From Lachnospiraceae bacterium UBA7143 (lineage in GTDB: Bacteria > Bacillota > Clostridia > Lachnospirales > Lachnospiraceae), in NCBI GenBank assembly GCA_002491905.1, contig DKWV01000025.1:62001-126000 (forward strand): 64,000 nt of DNA. Reading direction: 5' to 3'. Shown in pieces: positions 23,686-31,761 of the stretch (position 1 is its first letter; each line of letters opens with the position of its first letter). The notes below the pieces were generated by a model that was given only the letters and a program-made list of their open reading frames with translations, was not told where the DNA came from and ran no database searches. The position numbers and the translations under genes are program-made.

Positions 23686-23730
23686 GGTAAACATTCTCTG
23701 AGAGCTTGTATTAAATTGTATATGTTTACC
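23686..23730. repeat. Inverted repeat next to 40-bp repeat copy 2
   Basis: GGTAAACAT (23686-23694) and ATGTTTACC (23722-23730) are perfect 9-bp arms 27 bases apart. They end four bases before the second copy of the 40-bp direct repeat. They could be the end signature of the inserted segment or a weak 3' hairpin of the HEPN transcript. Confidence 0.5.
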
Positions 23731-23734
23731 CGTT

Positions 23735-23774
23735 TCGGTCAGGCACTTCGGATTCCAACATAACGTTGCCTTTT
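23735..23774 (+). repeat. 40-bp perfect direct repeat, copy 2 (upstream of trkA)
   Basis: This is identical to 22718-22757 but non-coding here. Its last bases supply the -35 element of the trkA promoter, which suggests this copy is the original junction between the LysM gene and trkA, with the MNT-HEPN segment inserted before it. Confidence 0.9.
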
Positions 23775-23793
23775 CGGATAGGAGTGGTATACT
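23766..23793 (+). promoter_or_regulatory. Promoter of trkA-trkH
   Basis: TTGCCT (23766-23771, inside the 40-bp repeat), 16-bp spacer, TATACT (23788-23793) within the context GTGGTATACT, the same extended form as at 2127. Confidence 0.55.
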
Positions 23794-23841
23794 ATATTAG
23801 AATAAAGAGTTATTTTACAGGTACGACGGAGGGAACTTTCA

Positions 23842-25203
23842 GTGAAGATCATAATAGCGGGAGACGGTAAAGTCGGGGCCACGCTGACGAGACAGCTGGT
23901 TGCGGAGGGGCATGACATTACCCTGATTGACGCGAAGGCAGAGGTCCTGGAGGTGAGCGAGGAACGCTATGATATTATGGCGGTGCAGGGGAACTGCGCG
24001 TCTATGGCAACACTTTCCAGGGCCGGTGTGGAGGAGGCCGAGGTCTTGATTGTTATGACGGGAGCGGACGAGGTGAATCTGCTCTGCTGTACGATTGCCC
24101 ACGGCATGAACCCGAAACTTCATACCATAGCGAGGATCCGAAATCCTGAATACAAGGATCAGATTTATCAGATGAGGCATCTGTTTGGATTGTCTATGGT
24201 GGTCAATCCGGAGAGGCAGGCCGCGATCGAAATGGAACGGCTGATTAAGTATCCGGGTTTTTTGAAGAGGGACACCTTTGCCAAGGGGAAGGTGGAGATT
24301 GTGGAGCTTAAGATCGGGGAGGGCTCGAAGCTCTGCAACGTGGGTTTGTATGATCTGGAAAATGTGGTCAAATGCAAGATCCTGGTCTGTGCGGTGCTTC
24401 GCAACAGTAAGGCGATTATTCCTGATGGTAACTTTGTCCTGCAGGCCGGGGACAGGATTTTTGTAACGGCATCCACCAGAGAATTGACTGTATTCCTCAA
24501 AAATATAGGAATCATTACCCACAGGGCAAAGAAGGCCCTCCTGTGCGGCGGCGGACGACTCAGCTATTATCTGGCGCAGCTCCTTCACCAGGACGGTATC
24601 ATGGTGGAGATCATTGAGCAGGATTACGACAGATGCCTGTCTTTGGCTACACAGCTTCCTGATGTGACGGTGGTACACGGCGATGCAAGCAATGAATTCC
24701 TTCTGGAGAGGGAGGGGATTGGGGAGTGCGATGTGCTTGTCACATTGACCGGGGTGGACGAAATGAACCTCTTTATCTCCCTGATTGGAGGCAAGGCAGC
24801 GGTGCCCCAGATTATCACGAAGCTGGGACGGCTTTCCAACAATCGGATTTTGGATACCCTGCCCGTGGGCAGTATGATCAGCCCTAAGGATCTTTGCTGT
24901 AATGACATTGTGCGGTATGTGCGGGCAATCAGGAACCAGACTGGCGCGGCCCAGGCGGTCAATGTGATTGCGGATGGGCAGGCGGAGGCCATTGAGTTTA
25001 TTGTGGACGGGAACACCAGGTACTGCGGGGAACCGCTAAAGAAGCTGAAGCTTAAGAAAAATATCCGTGTGGCGGGCATCAACAGGCATAACAGTTTTGA
25101 GATACCAAACGGCGATTCCTTCTATGAGAGTGGGGATGGGGTGATTATTGTCACGGGAAGGGACGAGGTCATTTACCAGCTCAATGATATTTTTGAGTCC
25201 TAA
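23842..25203 (+). CDS. trkA: Trk potassium-uptake regulatory subunit TrkA
   Basis: A 453-residue cytosolic protein with two tandem RCK units. Each has a Rossmann NAD-binding start (IIIAGDGKVGATLTRQLVAE at residue 2 and KKALLCGGGRLSYYLAQLL at about 232) followed by a TrkA_C domain (EIVELKIGEGS and EAIEFIVDGNTRY regions). It gates the TrkH channel encoded six bases downstream in response to nucleotides. Start GTG 23842 has GGAGGGAA upstream. The length matches the duplicated form usual for TrkA (about 450). The identification is secure; kinetic details are not deducible. Confidence 0.93.
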   Translation: MKIIIAGDGKVGATLTRQLVAEGHDITLIDAKAEVLEVSEERYDIMAVQGNCASMATLSRAGVEEAEVLIVMTGADEVNLLCCTIAHGMNPKLHTIARIRNPEYKDQIYQMRHLFGLSMVVNPERQAAIEMERLIKYPGFLKRDTFAKGKVEIVELKIGEGSKLCNVGLYDLENVVKCKILVCAVLRNSKAIIPDGNFVLQAGDRIFVTASTRELTVFLKNIGIITHRAKKALLCGGGRLSYYLAQLLHQDGIMVEIIEQDYDRCLSLATQLPDVTVVHGDASNEFLLEREGIGECDVLVTLTGVDEMNLFISLIGGKAAVPQIITKLGRLSNNRILDTLPVGSMISPKDLCCNDIVRYVRAIRNQTGAAQAVNVIADGQAEAIEFIVDGNTRYCGEPLKKLKLKKNIRVAGINRHNSFEIPNGDSFYESGDGVIIVTGRDEVIYQLNDIFES

Positions 25204-25221
25204 GGGATTATGGTGGTTAGC

Positions 25222-26676
25222 ATGAATTATCGGATGATGGGAAAATTTATCAGCAGGATTCTCTTTGTGGAAGTGGTGTTTATGCTCCCGGCTCTGCTGA
25301 TCAGCATATATCATCAGGAAAAGGAGACAATATTTGGGTTCTTGACCGGTATGGTCATTACATTGGCGACGGCTCTGCTTCTGCATCTGCTTTGCAGAAA
25401 GGCCAGAAAGGGCTTTTATGCAAGGGAAGGACTTGTATGCGTCGGGGCAAGCTGGATTGTGATGAGTCTTCTGGGATGCCTGCCTTTTTACTTTTCGGGG
25501 GAGATTCCAAGCTTTGTGGACGCGCTGTTTGAGACGGTTTCCGGCTTTACCACGACCGGGGCCTCCATTCTGCCGGAGGTGGAGACGCTTTCCCTGGGGA
25601 ACCTGTACTGGCGCAGCTTCACCCACTGGCTGGGCGGTATGGGCGTTCTGGTGTTCGTGCTGGCGATAGGCAGGGGAAGAGAGAAAAGCGACGGTTATAC
25701 CATGCATCTTTTGCGGGCGGAAAGCCCGGGCCCCAAGGTGGAGAAGCTGGTGCCGAAGATGAAGGACACGGCAAAAATCCTGTATTTTCTCTATGTATTT
25801 CTGACAATATTAAATGTGGTTTTTCTGCTGGCCGGAGGGATGCCTCTGTTCGATGCGCTGTGCACGGCCTTTGGGACGGCGGGCACGGGCGGATTCGGTG
25901 TTAAGAACGACAGCATAGCGGGATACAGCCCCTATCTGCAGAATGTGTGTACGGTGTTTATGCTGCTGTTCGGTGTAAACTTCAGCTGCTATTATCTGTT
26001 GGCGATCCGTCAGGTGAAAAATGTATTTAAGGACGAGGAGCTGCGCTTTTATCTGGGAACGGCGCTTGCGAGCATCCTGCTGATTGCCTGGAATGTGAGG
26101 GGCTTTTACGGGACGGTTGAAGAGACCCTGCGCCATGCCGCCTTTCAGGTGGCGAGCATTATGACGACCACTGGCTTTGCCACGACGGATTTTGACCTGT
26201 GGCCGAGCTTTTCCAAAGCGATTCTTCTGGGGCTTATGATTGTGGGCGCCTGTGCGGGAAGTACGGGCGGCGGCTTTAAATGTGGGCGGACGCTCCTTCT
26301 GATCAAGAGTCTGCGGCGCAATGTACGGCAGATTTTACACCCGCAGAAGGTACAGGTGGTGCGTGTGAACGGACAGACGGTGACGGAGAGAGTGCTTGAT
26401 AATACAAACGCCTATCTGGCGGCCTATGCATTTATCGTCGTGTTCAGTTTTATCGTGATTTCCATAGACGGGTTTTCACCGATGACAAATTTTTCGGCGG
26501 TGCTGGCCTGCTTTAACAATATTGGACCGGGGCTTGAGAGTGTGGGGCCGACATGCAACTTCGGAGATTATGGATTTTTGTCCAAATTGCTTCTCATTGT
26601 GGACATGCTGGCGGGCCGTCTGGAAATCTTTCCGATTCTGATCCTGTTTTCCAGAAGTACATGGATTGGGAGATAA
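25222..26676 (+). CDS. trkH: Trk-type potassium transporter membrane subunit TrkH
   Basis: A 484-residue integral membrane protein with the four pore-loop repeats of the SKT family. Selectivity-filter-like segments are FTTTGASI, AGTGGFGV, TTTGFATTD and NNIGPGL. It ends LEIFPILILFSRSTW, as usual for TrkH/KtrB proteins. Start 25222 (MNYRMMGK) has GGTGG upstream; the in-frame ATG at 25210 is an alternative. It forms an operon with trkA and imports potassium with TrkA as its regulatory ring. A 9-bp inverted repeat ATAAGCAAA/TTTGCTTAT (26673-26681, 26710-26718) overlaps the stop codon. Confidence 0.92.
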   Translation: MNYRMMGKFISRILFVEVVFMLPALLISIYHQEKETIFGFLTGMVITLATALLLHLLCRKARKGFYAREGLVCVGASWIVMSLLGCLPFYFSGEIPSFVDALFETVSGFTTTGASILPEVETLSLGNLYWRSFTHWLGGMGVLVFVLAIGRGREKSDGYTMHLLRAESPGPKVEKLVPKMKDTAKILYFLYVFLTILNVVFLLAGGMPLFDALCTAFGTAGTGGFGVKNDSIAGYSPYLQNVCTVFMLLFGVNFSCYYLLAIRQVKNVFKDEELRFYLGTALASILLIAWNVRGFYGTVEETLRHAAFQVASIMTTTGFATTDFDLWPSFSKAILLGLMIVGACAGSTGGGFKCGRTLLLIKSLRRNVRQILHPQKVQVVRVNGQTVTERVLDNTNAYLAAYAFIVVFSFIVISIDGFSPMTNFSAVLACFNNIGPGLESVGPTCNFGDYGFLSKLLLIVDMLAGRLEIFPILILFSRSTWIGR

Positions 26677-26716
26677 GCAAATTTTTCCGTGGGCGGGCAC
26701 GAAAGAAGTTTGCTTA

Positions 26717-26745
26717 TTGTGGGATTCTTCGGGGTGTGGTATGAT
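26717..26745 (+). promoter_or_regulatory. Promoter of the DUF6465-like gene
   Basis: TTGTGG (26717-26722), 17-bp spacer, TATGAT (26740-26745) with the extended context TGTGG before the -10, as in other promoters of this window. Confidence 0.5.
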
Positions 26746-26794
26746 TATAAGCAGTAGCTGTTAACAGGAGAAAAACCGCCTGCAGGGGGAAAAT

Positions 26795-27121
26795 ATGATG
26801 GAAAATGTAAAAGTAGAAACAGGAGCAAACACTGAGGTAAAAATGGTGGCAGAAACGCCCGTGGAGATAAAAACGGAGCCGGAAACAGACGCGGAAACAA
26901 TGACAGCGGCGGTGAAGGAGACAGTTACGGAAGTGATCCTGCAGTACCGCGGATATGAGATGAATATGGATGATGTGACCGAGCGGGTCAAGGATCATTT
27001 TCTTGCAAAGGGCAATAAACCTGAGTCTATTGAGAGTATGCAGATTTATGTTAAGCCGGAGGATTTCACGGCATATTATGTGATTAACGACGGCGTGGTG
27101 GGAAAGGTAAACCTGTTTTAA
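26795..27121 (+). CDS. DUF6465-like conserved small protein
   Basis: A 108-residue soluble protein. The first 45 residues are Glu/Thr/Val-rich and probably disordered. The compact C-terminal half (ILQYRGYEMNMDDVTERVKD, then SIESMQIYVKPEDFTAYYVI) matches my memory of the DUF6465 family, common in Lachnospiraceae and of unknown function. It has its own promoter and GGGGGAAAAT as ribosome site. It ends with a four-base overlap against the convergent azlD gene. A role cannot be given. Confidence 0.7.
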   Translation: MMENVKVETGANTEVKMVAETPVEIKTEPETDAETMTAAVKETVTEVILQYRGYEMNMDDVTERVKDHFLAKGNKPESIESMQIYVKPEDFTAYYVINDGVVGKVNLF

Positions 27122-27429
27122 AAGACAGGCAGAAGCTCTACCAAAAAGGCCACGGCGCAGCAAAGTACGGCTACCTGGAAGAGGCTGCAGCCCTTCCAGG
27201 CGAGCACGATGCCCGCGATCAGGGCGCAGAGTCCGGCGGCAGGTGTCTGCGTGGCCTCCATGATGGCGGGAAAGGTCATGACCGCCAGTGTGGCGTAAGG
27301 CACATAAAAAAGGAATGATCGCAGATATTTGTTGGTGATTTCCTTGCGGATGAGCGCCAGAGGCGCCATGCGGATCAGGTAAGAAACGGCTGCCATGACC
27401 AGAAGATAGATCCAGATATTATGTTCCAT
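27118..27429 (-). CDS. azlD: AzlD-family branched-chain amino-acid exporter small subunit
   Basis: A 103-residue membrane protein with three to four helices (IYLLVMAAVSYLIRMAPLAL, FYVPYATLAVMTFPAIM, ending VLCCAVAFLVELLPVF). In this family AzlD is the small partner of AzlC, the pair exporting branched-chain amino acids or their analogues. Its start lies three bases after the azlC stop, so the two form an operon. The length is typical (about 100-110). Confidence 0.88.
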   Translation of the reverse strand: MEHNIWIYLLVMAAVSYLIRMAPLALIRKEITNKYLRSFLFYVPYATLAVMTFPAIMEATQTPAAGLCALIAGIVLAWKGCSLFQVAVLCCAVAFLVELLPVF

Positions 27430-27431
27430 TT

Positions 27432-28160
27432 CTAATGTACCTCCTCTTTATCTGAATAGGAATCAGTCGGAAATAGGATTGCCGCAAGAAGGGCCAGAGC
27501 AACAGTGAGTGCGATGGTCTTTATTCCTGTGGACAGGCCGTCAAACAGAGGCAGACGGTTTACGATGTAGCTTGCCGCAAAGCCGACGGCCACTACGCCT
27601 GCAATTACCCTATTCTTACGCGCAGGCGGAATAATGATAGCTAAGAACATACCGTAGAGTCCTACACTCAATGCGCTGACCACTCTGGTCGGCAGCACAT
27701 TTCCCATAATTACACCGAAAAAAGTACCCAGAGCCCAACCGGGGATGGCGACTACGATGGCGCCGTAGGCGTACCAGGGATTTAAATATCCCGGCTGTGC
27801 CACGCAGATGCCGAAGATTTCGTCCGTCACGTCATAGGCGACTGCCATGCGGTGGCGCAGGGGCGTGTCGGCTTTCAGCTTCTGGCTGAGCGCACAGGAC
27901 ATGAGGAGATATCTTGCGTTGACTACTAGGGTCATTATTGCGGTTTCCACGTAACTGCTTCCGGCGGCGATCAGTGCGAAACCGGCGTACTCTCCGGCCG
28001 AGGCATTGTTCAGTATACTGGCAATGAGAGCCTGTATGGCGGAGAGTCCCGCGTTTCTGGCTGCTATGCCGAGGGTGAAGGCCACAGCGAAATAGCCAAG
28101 CGCGATGGGGCTGCCGTCCCGCATACCGTGCTGGAAGCAGATTTTATTTTCCTGTGTCAT
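27432..28160 (-). CDS. azlC: AzlC-family branched-chain amino-acid exporter large subunit
   Basis: A 242-residue polytopic membrane protein. The typical AzlC N-terminus reads GMRDGSPIALGYFAVAFTLG, followed by LNNASAGEYAG and the VNARYLLMSCALSQKL segment. It is co-transcribed with the downstream small subunit and should form an amino-acid efflux carrier with it. AAAGGAG lies upstream of ATG 28160 on this strand. Substrate range is known only at family level. Confidence 0.9.
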   Translation of the reverse strand: MTQENKICFQHGMRDGSPIALGYFAVAFTLGIAARNAGLSAIQALIASILNNASAGEYAGFALIAAGSSYVETAIMTLVVNARYLLMSCALSQKLKADTPLRHRMAVAYDVTDEIFGICVAQPGYLNPWYAYGAIVVAIPGWALGTFFGVIMGNVLPTRVVSALSVGLYGMFLAIIIPPARKNRVIAGVVAVGFAASYIVNRLPLFDGLSTGIKTIALTVALALLAAILFPTDSYSDKEEVH

Positions 28161-28297
28161 GCTGATAGAAAACTCCTTTGTATTTCATCATATCAAGCGC
28201 ACTGGCGCTCGATTTAGTATAGCACTGGCGGAGGCGGAACGCAATATGACGGATGAATGGGGCGGCCGACCGGCGGAAAATATTTTTAAAATAGTTG

Positions 28298-28361
28298 TTG
28301 ACAAATAATATTATATGTCATATAGTATGCGTAGAAACAATATTATACGAGATATAATATT
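28298..28361 (+). promoter_or_regulatory. Promoter and inverted-repeat operator of the PadR operon
   Basis: TTGACA (28298-28303), 17-bp spacer, TATAGT (28321-28326). A perfect inverted repeat AATATTATA-CGAGA-TATAATATT follows at 28339-28361, just downstream of the expected transcription start. Its place in front of a PadR gene suggests autorepression. Confidence 0.7.
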
Positions 28362-28463
28362 ACATGAATAAATAATATTATAGATCAAAGATGGATGTGA
28401 GTGAAGGGAGGATAACTCCGGAAAAGGATGAAGTATGTAAAAAGGAAGAAAGGAGTCATTTAC

Positions 28464-28790
28464 ATGGTTTTTAACACAGGTGCGGCATTGCTGGACGCCA
28501 TCGTGCTGGCTGTTGTGTCCCATGAGACAGAAGGAACCTATGGCTATAAGATCACGCAGGAGGTGCGGCTGGTCATAGAGATTTCCGAGTCCACCCTGTA
28601 TCCGGTGCTGCGAAGGCTGCAGAAGGACGAATGTCTGCAGATCTACGACATGGAGTGCGCGGGAAGGAACAGGCGTTACTACCGGATCACGGAGAAGGGC
28701 AGGGCACAACTGAATCTTTACATCAGCGAGTGGTATCGGTATTCTGCCAAATTGAACAGTATCTTTGAGGGAGGACTTAAAAATGAATAG
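28464..28790 (+). CDS. PadR-family transcriptional regulator
   Basis: A 108-residue winged-helix repressor: LLDAIVLAVVSHETEGTYGY starts the PadR fold, STLYPVLRRLQKDE is the recognition helix, and GRNRRYYRITEKGRAQL is the wing. ATG 28464 is used because AAAGGAG lies eight bases upstream; ATG 28428 is in frame but less well placed. It overlaps the next gene by eight bases and heads a PadR-HAAS-DUF4097-PspC operon, a layout known in Firmicutes for sensing envelope stress. The inverted repeat upstream is its likely operator. Confidence 0.88.
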   Translation: MVFNTGAALLDAIVLAVVSHETEGTYGYKITQEVRLVIEISESTLYPVLRRLQKDECLQIYDMECAGRNRRYYRITEKGRAQLNLYISEWYRYSAKLNSIFEGGLKNE

Positions 28791-29574
28791 AGCGGAATTT
28801 ATGAGCAGACTGACCGCGCTTCTACAGGACGTGCCGCCTGCGGAGCGGGAGGAGGCGATTGCTTATTATAATGAATACTTTGATGACGCAGGCGAGGGAA
28901 ACGAGGAGGGCGTGATCGCGGCGCTCGGTTCGCCGGAGGAACTTGCAAGGTCAATAAAAGCCGGGCTTTTTGACGGCGGCAGTACAGGAGAGTTTACAGA
29001 GTCCGGGTTTCACGGTTATGAGCAGAGGAGCAAAAATCAAATTATGTCAACCAGTCAACAGCAGGCGGGAGGACAGAACGGTGCACAGGCAGGCGGATTT
29101 CAGGGGAATCCTTATGGACAGCAGGCAGGCAGCACGGGAGGGACAAACGGCTCATACGGCCAGCAGAATCCGCAGGGCAGACCGCAGAAAAAACCCATGA
29201 CGGGCGGACAGATCGCGCTGATCATTGTGCTGGCGGTTCTTCTCTCCCCGGTCTGGATCGGTGTGCTGGGCGGCCTGTTTGGCGGCGGCGTAGGCATCCT
29301 GGCCGGGCTGCTGGGCGTTTTCATCGCGTTTCTGGTGGTGGGAGTGGTTCTGACGGTAGTGGGTATCGCCCTGGTGATCGCTGGATTCGCAGCCATGTTT
29401 GGCGCGCCACTCGGAGGATTGAGCCTGATAGGCGGCGGACTGATTATGGTGGCAGTCGGATTGGTGTTCGTCTGGCTGATGGTGCTGGTGGTAGGTACGG
29501 CGATCCCGGCACTGTTTCGGGGATGCGTGAATTTGTGCCGCAGACTATTTAACAGGGGAGGTAAACAGGCATGA
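28783..29574 (+). CDS. HAAS/DUF1700-domain membrane protein
   Basis: A 263-residue protein. Residues 1-65 form the helical HAAS domain (MNRAEFMSRLTALL, EREEAIAYYNEYFDDAGEG, VIAALGSPEELARSIK), which partners PadR-type regulators. A Gly/Gln/Asn-rich linker (about 85-135) leads to a glycine-rich hydrophobic half with three to four membrane helices. Its start lies inside the padR end, with GAGGGAGGA upstream, showing coupled translation. It probably relays membrane state to the PadR protein. The function is inferred from the known association of the two families. Confidence 0.82.
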   Translation: MNRAEFMSRLTALLQDVPPAEREEAIAYYNEYFDDAGEGNEEGVIAALGSPEELARSIKAGLFDGGSTGEFTESGFHGYEQRSKNQIMSTSQQQAGGQNGAQAGGFQGNPYGQQAGSTGGTNGSYGQQNPQGRPQKKPMTGGQIALIIVLAVLLSPVWIGVLGGLFGGGVGILAGLLGVFIAFLVVGVVLTVVGIALVIAGFAAMFGAPLGGLSLIGGGLIMVAVGLVFVWLMVLVVGTAIPALFRGCVNLCRRLFNRGGKQA

Positions 29575-30665
29575 AAAAATTTACAAAGGGCTGTCTGATG
29601 ACGGCGTTGGTTCTGTTTCTTGTGGGCATTGTTCTCTGCGGCGTCTGCGGATTGCTGGGAGGCTTCCGGGAGCTGGAGGAGATGGGAAGCACTAAGGGCA
29701 TTCCGTTTGTCTGGCGTATGGATAGCGACGGTGACTGGCGGATTGGTTTCTTCCGGTCGCCGGGATATGACAGGGACGACCTGGAGGAGTTGGAGGAACT
29801 TGAAGAGATCGAGGATATAGAGAGTGTGGAGGAGGTTCGCAGGGTGGTGGATCAGACCATGGAGAAGAAGCGGAAGGAGCTGGAAGGGAAGAAGGAACAG
29901 CTTCCGCTCACGGCGGAAAACCTGGGCAGTCTCGAAATCGACGTGGAGGAGTGCAATGTGGTAATCTGGCAATCCGGGGATGAACATGTGTGGTATCTGG
30001 CAGACGGCGATACCAACAGACCGTACTACACCATAGAGGAGGAGCACGGCAGAAAGGAACTGTCTATCGAGAATGAGGTGGAGCACCACGTCGGGCATTG
30101 GCGAAATGGTCCCAACGATACGGTCTACCTATGGCTGCCGGAGGGCTGTAAGCTTGAGGAGTGTGACATAGATATGGACGCGGGTTATATGGACAGCATC
30201 TTCTTAAATGCAAAGCAGATGAAGGCGAATTTAGGCGCCGGGCTTGTCACCACGGACGGTTTTGAGGGAGAGGAGATCAGCGTCACTGTGGGCGCGGGAG
30301 AACTTCTCGCAGACTGCATAAAAGCCGGGACAGCGGATTTTGAGATCGGCGCGGGGCATCTGAGTGTTGAAGAGCTGGCGGTCAGCGGAAAGATGGACCT
30401 GGAGGTGAGCATGGGTGCGGCGGAGGTCGCGGGCAACATAGCGGGAGATTTGGATGTGGAGTGCGGTATGGGTGAAATCGTTATGAACCTTACCGGTTCC
30501 GAGGACGACCACAGCTACTATGTGGAGTGTGGCATGGGCAATGTTGATGTGGGGAGCTACAGCAGCGGCGGTGTTGCGTCGCATAAATCATGGAATGCTG
30601 GAAAGAGCAGCTATTTTGATATAAACTGTAATATGGGTAATGTAACTGTCACTTTTGATGAGTAA
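29571..30665 (+). CDS. DUF4097-type beta-helix protein with N-terminal membrane anchor
   Basis: A 364-residue protein. A single hydrophobic segment near the N-terminus (TALVLFLVGIVLCGVCG) anchors or exports it. A Glu-rich region (DDLEELEELEEIEDIESVEE) precedes a helical segment, and the C-terminal 200 residues consist of short glycine-containing beta repeats (GAGLVTTDGFEG, IGAGHLSVEEL, MGAAEVAG, CGMGEIVMN) like DUF4097 adhesin-like beta-helices. It overlaps the upstream gene by four bases (ATGA). It probably sits at the outer membrane face as a sensing or scaffold component of the PadR-HAAS operon. No enzyme motif is visible. Confidence 0.75.
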   Translation: MKKFTKGCLMTALVLFLVGIVLCGVCGLLGGFRELEEMGSTKGIPFVWRMDSDGDWRIGFFRSPGYDRDDLEELEELEEIEDIESVEEVRRVVDQTMEKKRKELEGKKEQLPLTAENLGSLEIDVEECNVVIWQSGDEHVWYLADGDTNRPYYTIEEEHGRKELSIENEVEHHVGHWRNGPNDTVYLWLPEGCKLEECDIDMDAGYMDSIFLNAKQMKANLGAGLVTTDGFEGEEISVTVGAGELLADCIKAGTADFEIGAGHLSVEELAVSGKMDLEVSMGAAEVAGNIAGDLDVECGMGEIVMNLTGSEDDHSYYVECGMGNVDVGSYSSGGVASHKSWNAGKSSYFDINCNMGNVTVTFDE

Positions 30666-30673
30666 ATGATTGT

Positions 30674-30722
30674 ATTATGTAAACTAGCAATGCTGGTGCA
30701 AATAATAAAATTATGTAAACTA
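30674..30722 (+). repeat. 13-bp direct repeat between DUF4097 and PspC genes
   Basis: ATTATGTAAACTA occurs at 30674-30686 and again at 30710-30722, start points 36 bp apart. It may be paired binding sites upstream of the pspC-like gene. Confidence 0.5.
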
Positions 30723-30783
30723 AAGAAGACGGTTGAACAATTGCACGGAAGTGCGAAAAGGCATAATAAAAAGGAGGAAGACC

Positions 30784-30993
30784 ATGAACAATGACATGAA
30801 AAAATTGATGAGATCAAGAGGAAACAGGATGATATGCGGCGTGTGCGGCGGTATCGGGGAATACCTGAACATCGATCCCACGCTGGTGCGCCTGATCTGG
30901 GCGATCTGCTCCGTGGCGAGCGTCGGCATGGGATTGATCGTCTACTTCATAGCGGCGGTGGTGATGCCGGAGAACGATGATATTGTAATGTAG
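30784..30993 (+). CDS. PspC-domain small membrane protein
   Basis: A 69-residue protein made of a PspC domain: KLMRSRGNRMICGVCGGIGEY, then NIDPTLVRLIWAICSV and a second hydrophobic stretch IVYFIAAVVMPE. PspC proteins sit in the membrane and take part in envelope-stress responses. Start 30784 has AAAAGGAGGAAG upstream; a longer in-frame start at 30733 would include a poor upstream stretch. It is the last gene of the PadR operon and ends before a strong terminator. Confidence 0.88.
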   Translation: MNNDMKKLMRSRGNRMICGVCGGIGEYLNIDPTLVRLIWAICSVASVGMGLIVYFIAAVVMPENDDIVM

Positions 30994-31015
30994 AAATAGA
31001 GAAAAATAAGAAAAG

Positions 31016-31051
31016 GGCGGGAGGATACATGATGTAAACTCCCGCCTCTTT
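31016..31051 (+). terminator. Intrinsic terminator after the PspC gene, probably bidirectional
   Basis: GGCGGGAG (31016-31023) pairs with CTCCCGCC (31039-31046), followed by TCTTT. On the other strand the stem is followed by TTTTCTTATTTTT, so it can also end transcription coming from the ECF gene. Confidence 0.75.
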
Positions 31052-31066
31052 CCATTTAACATTTTT

Positions 31067-31186
31067 GCATAAGCAGACTCGAAATGCTCTGCATTTCTCG
31101 TTCGCGTTGCTCGTCATAAACCGACATGGACAGTCTTACATGCAAGCATGTATTCTGTCTATGTCGTCTTCTGACTCTGCTTATGC
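31067..31186. repeat. 120-bp multi-hairpin element with 11-bp terminal inverted repeats
   Basis: Perfect ends GCATAAGCAGA (31067-31077) and TCTGCTTATGC (31176-31186) enclose GAAATGC-TCT-GCATTTC (31081-31097). They also enclose a long hairpin made of GACATGGACAG/CTGTCTATGTC (31123-31133, 31155-31165) and ACATGC/GCATGT (31138-31151). Nested palindromes of this sort suggest a folded RNA or a small non-autonomous mobile element. The element overlaps the 3' end of the convergent ECF gene. The ACTCGAA-hairpin-TCG arrangement inside recalls the element at 13108-13191. Confidence 0.55.
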
Positions 31187-31761
31187 ACGTAAAAAAACAG
31201 CCCCGATTTTTTCAGCGCGGGACGCACCGCGTTGTATACGAGTACGGCCACGATCGTGGAGGTCACCGCATTGATGGAGGTGGACGCCACGTTCCAGGCG
31301 AGGGTCACTTCCGCGGCTGGCTTGCCCAGAATCGCCAGCTTATAAAAGTAGCCGAACAGCGGATCGAAAATCACATTGAATAACAGCCCGCCCACGGCGG
31401 CGATGAGAGACCACTTGTATACTTTTTTGATGTCGGTCTCGGTGCTGATATGCGCGATTTTGTGGGCGATCAGCCCGGTGATGAGTCCGATGCAGAATTT
31501 CAGAATAAAGGTTTTGGGCGCGTAGACCACGTAGACCGGATCAAAGAGGTCGCCGATGGTCATGCCGATGGCGCCGCCAAGCCCCCCGTACACGCCGCCA
31601 AGCAGAAGCGCGCCCAGCACACAGACTGCGTTTCCCAGATGGATGGATGTCGCGTCGCCGCCGGGCAGGGGAATCTTGATCTGCAAAAAAGTGAACACCA
31701 CATAGGACAATGCGGCAAAGATACCCGTAAATACAATTTTCAGTAATTTCTCGCTTTTCAT
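31159..31761 (-). CDS. ECF transporter S component
   Basis: A 200-residue membrane protein with five to six helices of the ECF substrate-capture family: KIVFTGIFAALSYVVFTFLQ, then IHLGNAVCVLGALLLGGVYG and GGAIGMTIGDLF. It would bind a vitamin or similar micronutrient and use the shared EcfA1-EcfA2-EcfT module encoded elsewhere. The substrate cannot be read from the sequence. Its last codons (roughly FFYVHKQSQKTT) lie inside the palindromic element at 31067-31186, so the present C-terminus may have been created when that element entered. GGAAAGGCGG precedes ATG 31761 on this strand. Confidence 0.8.
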   Translation of the reverse strand: MKSEKLLKIVFTGIFAALSYVVFTFLQIKIPLPGGDATSIHLGNAVCVLGALLLGGVYGGLGGAIGMTIGDLFDPVYVVYAPKTFILKFCIGLITGLIAHKIAHISTETDIKKVYKWSLIAAVGGLLFNVIFDPLFGYFYKLAILGKPAAEVTLAWNVASTSINAVTSTIVAVLVYNAVRPALKKSGLFFYVHKQSQKTT

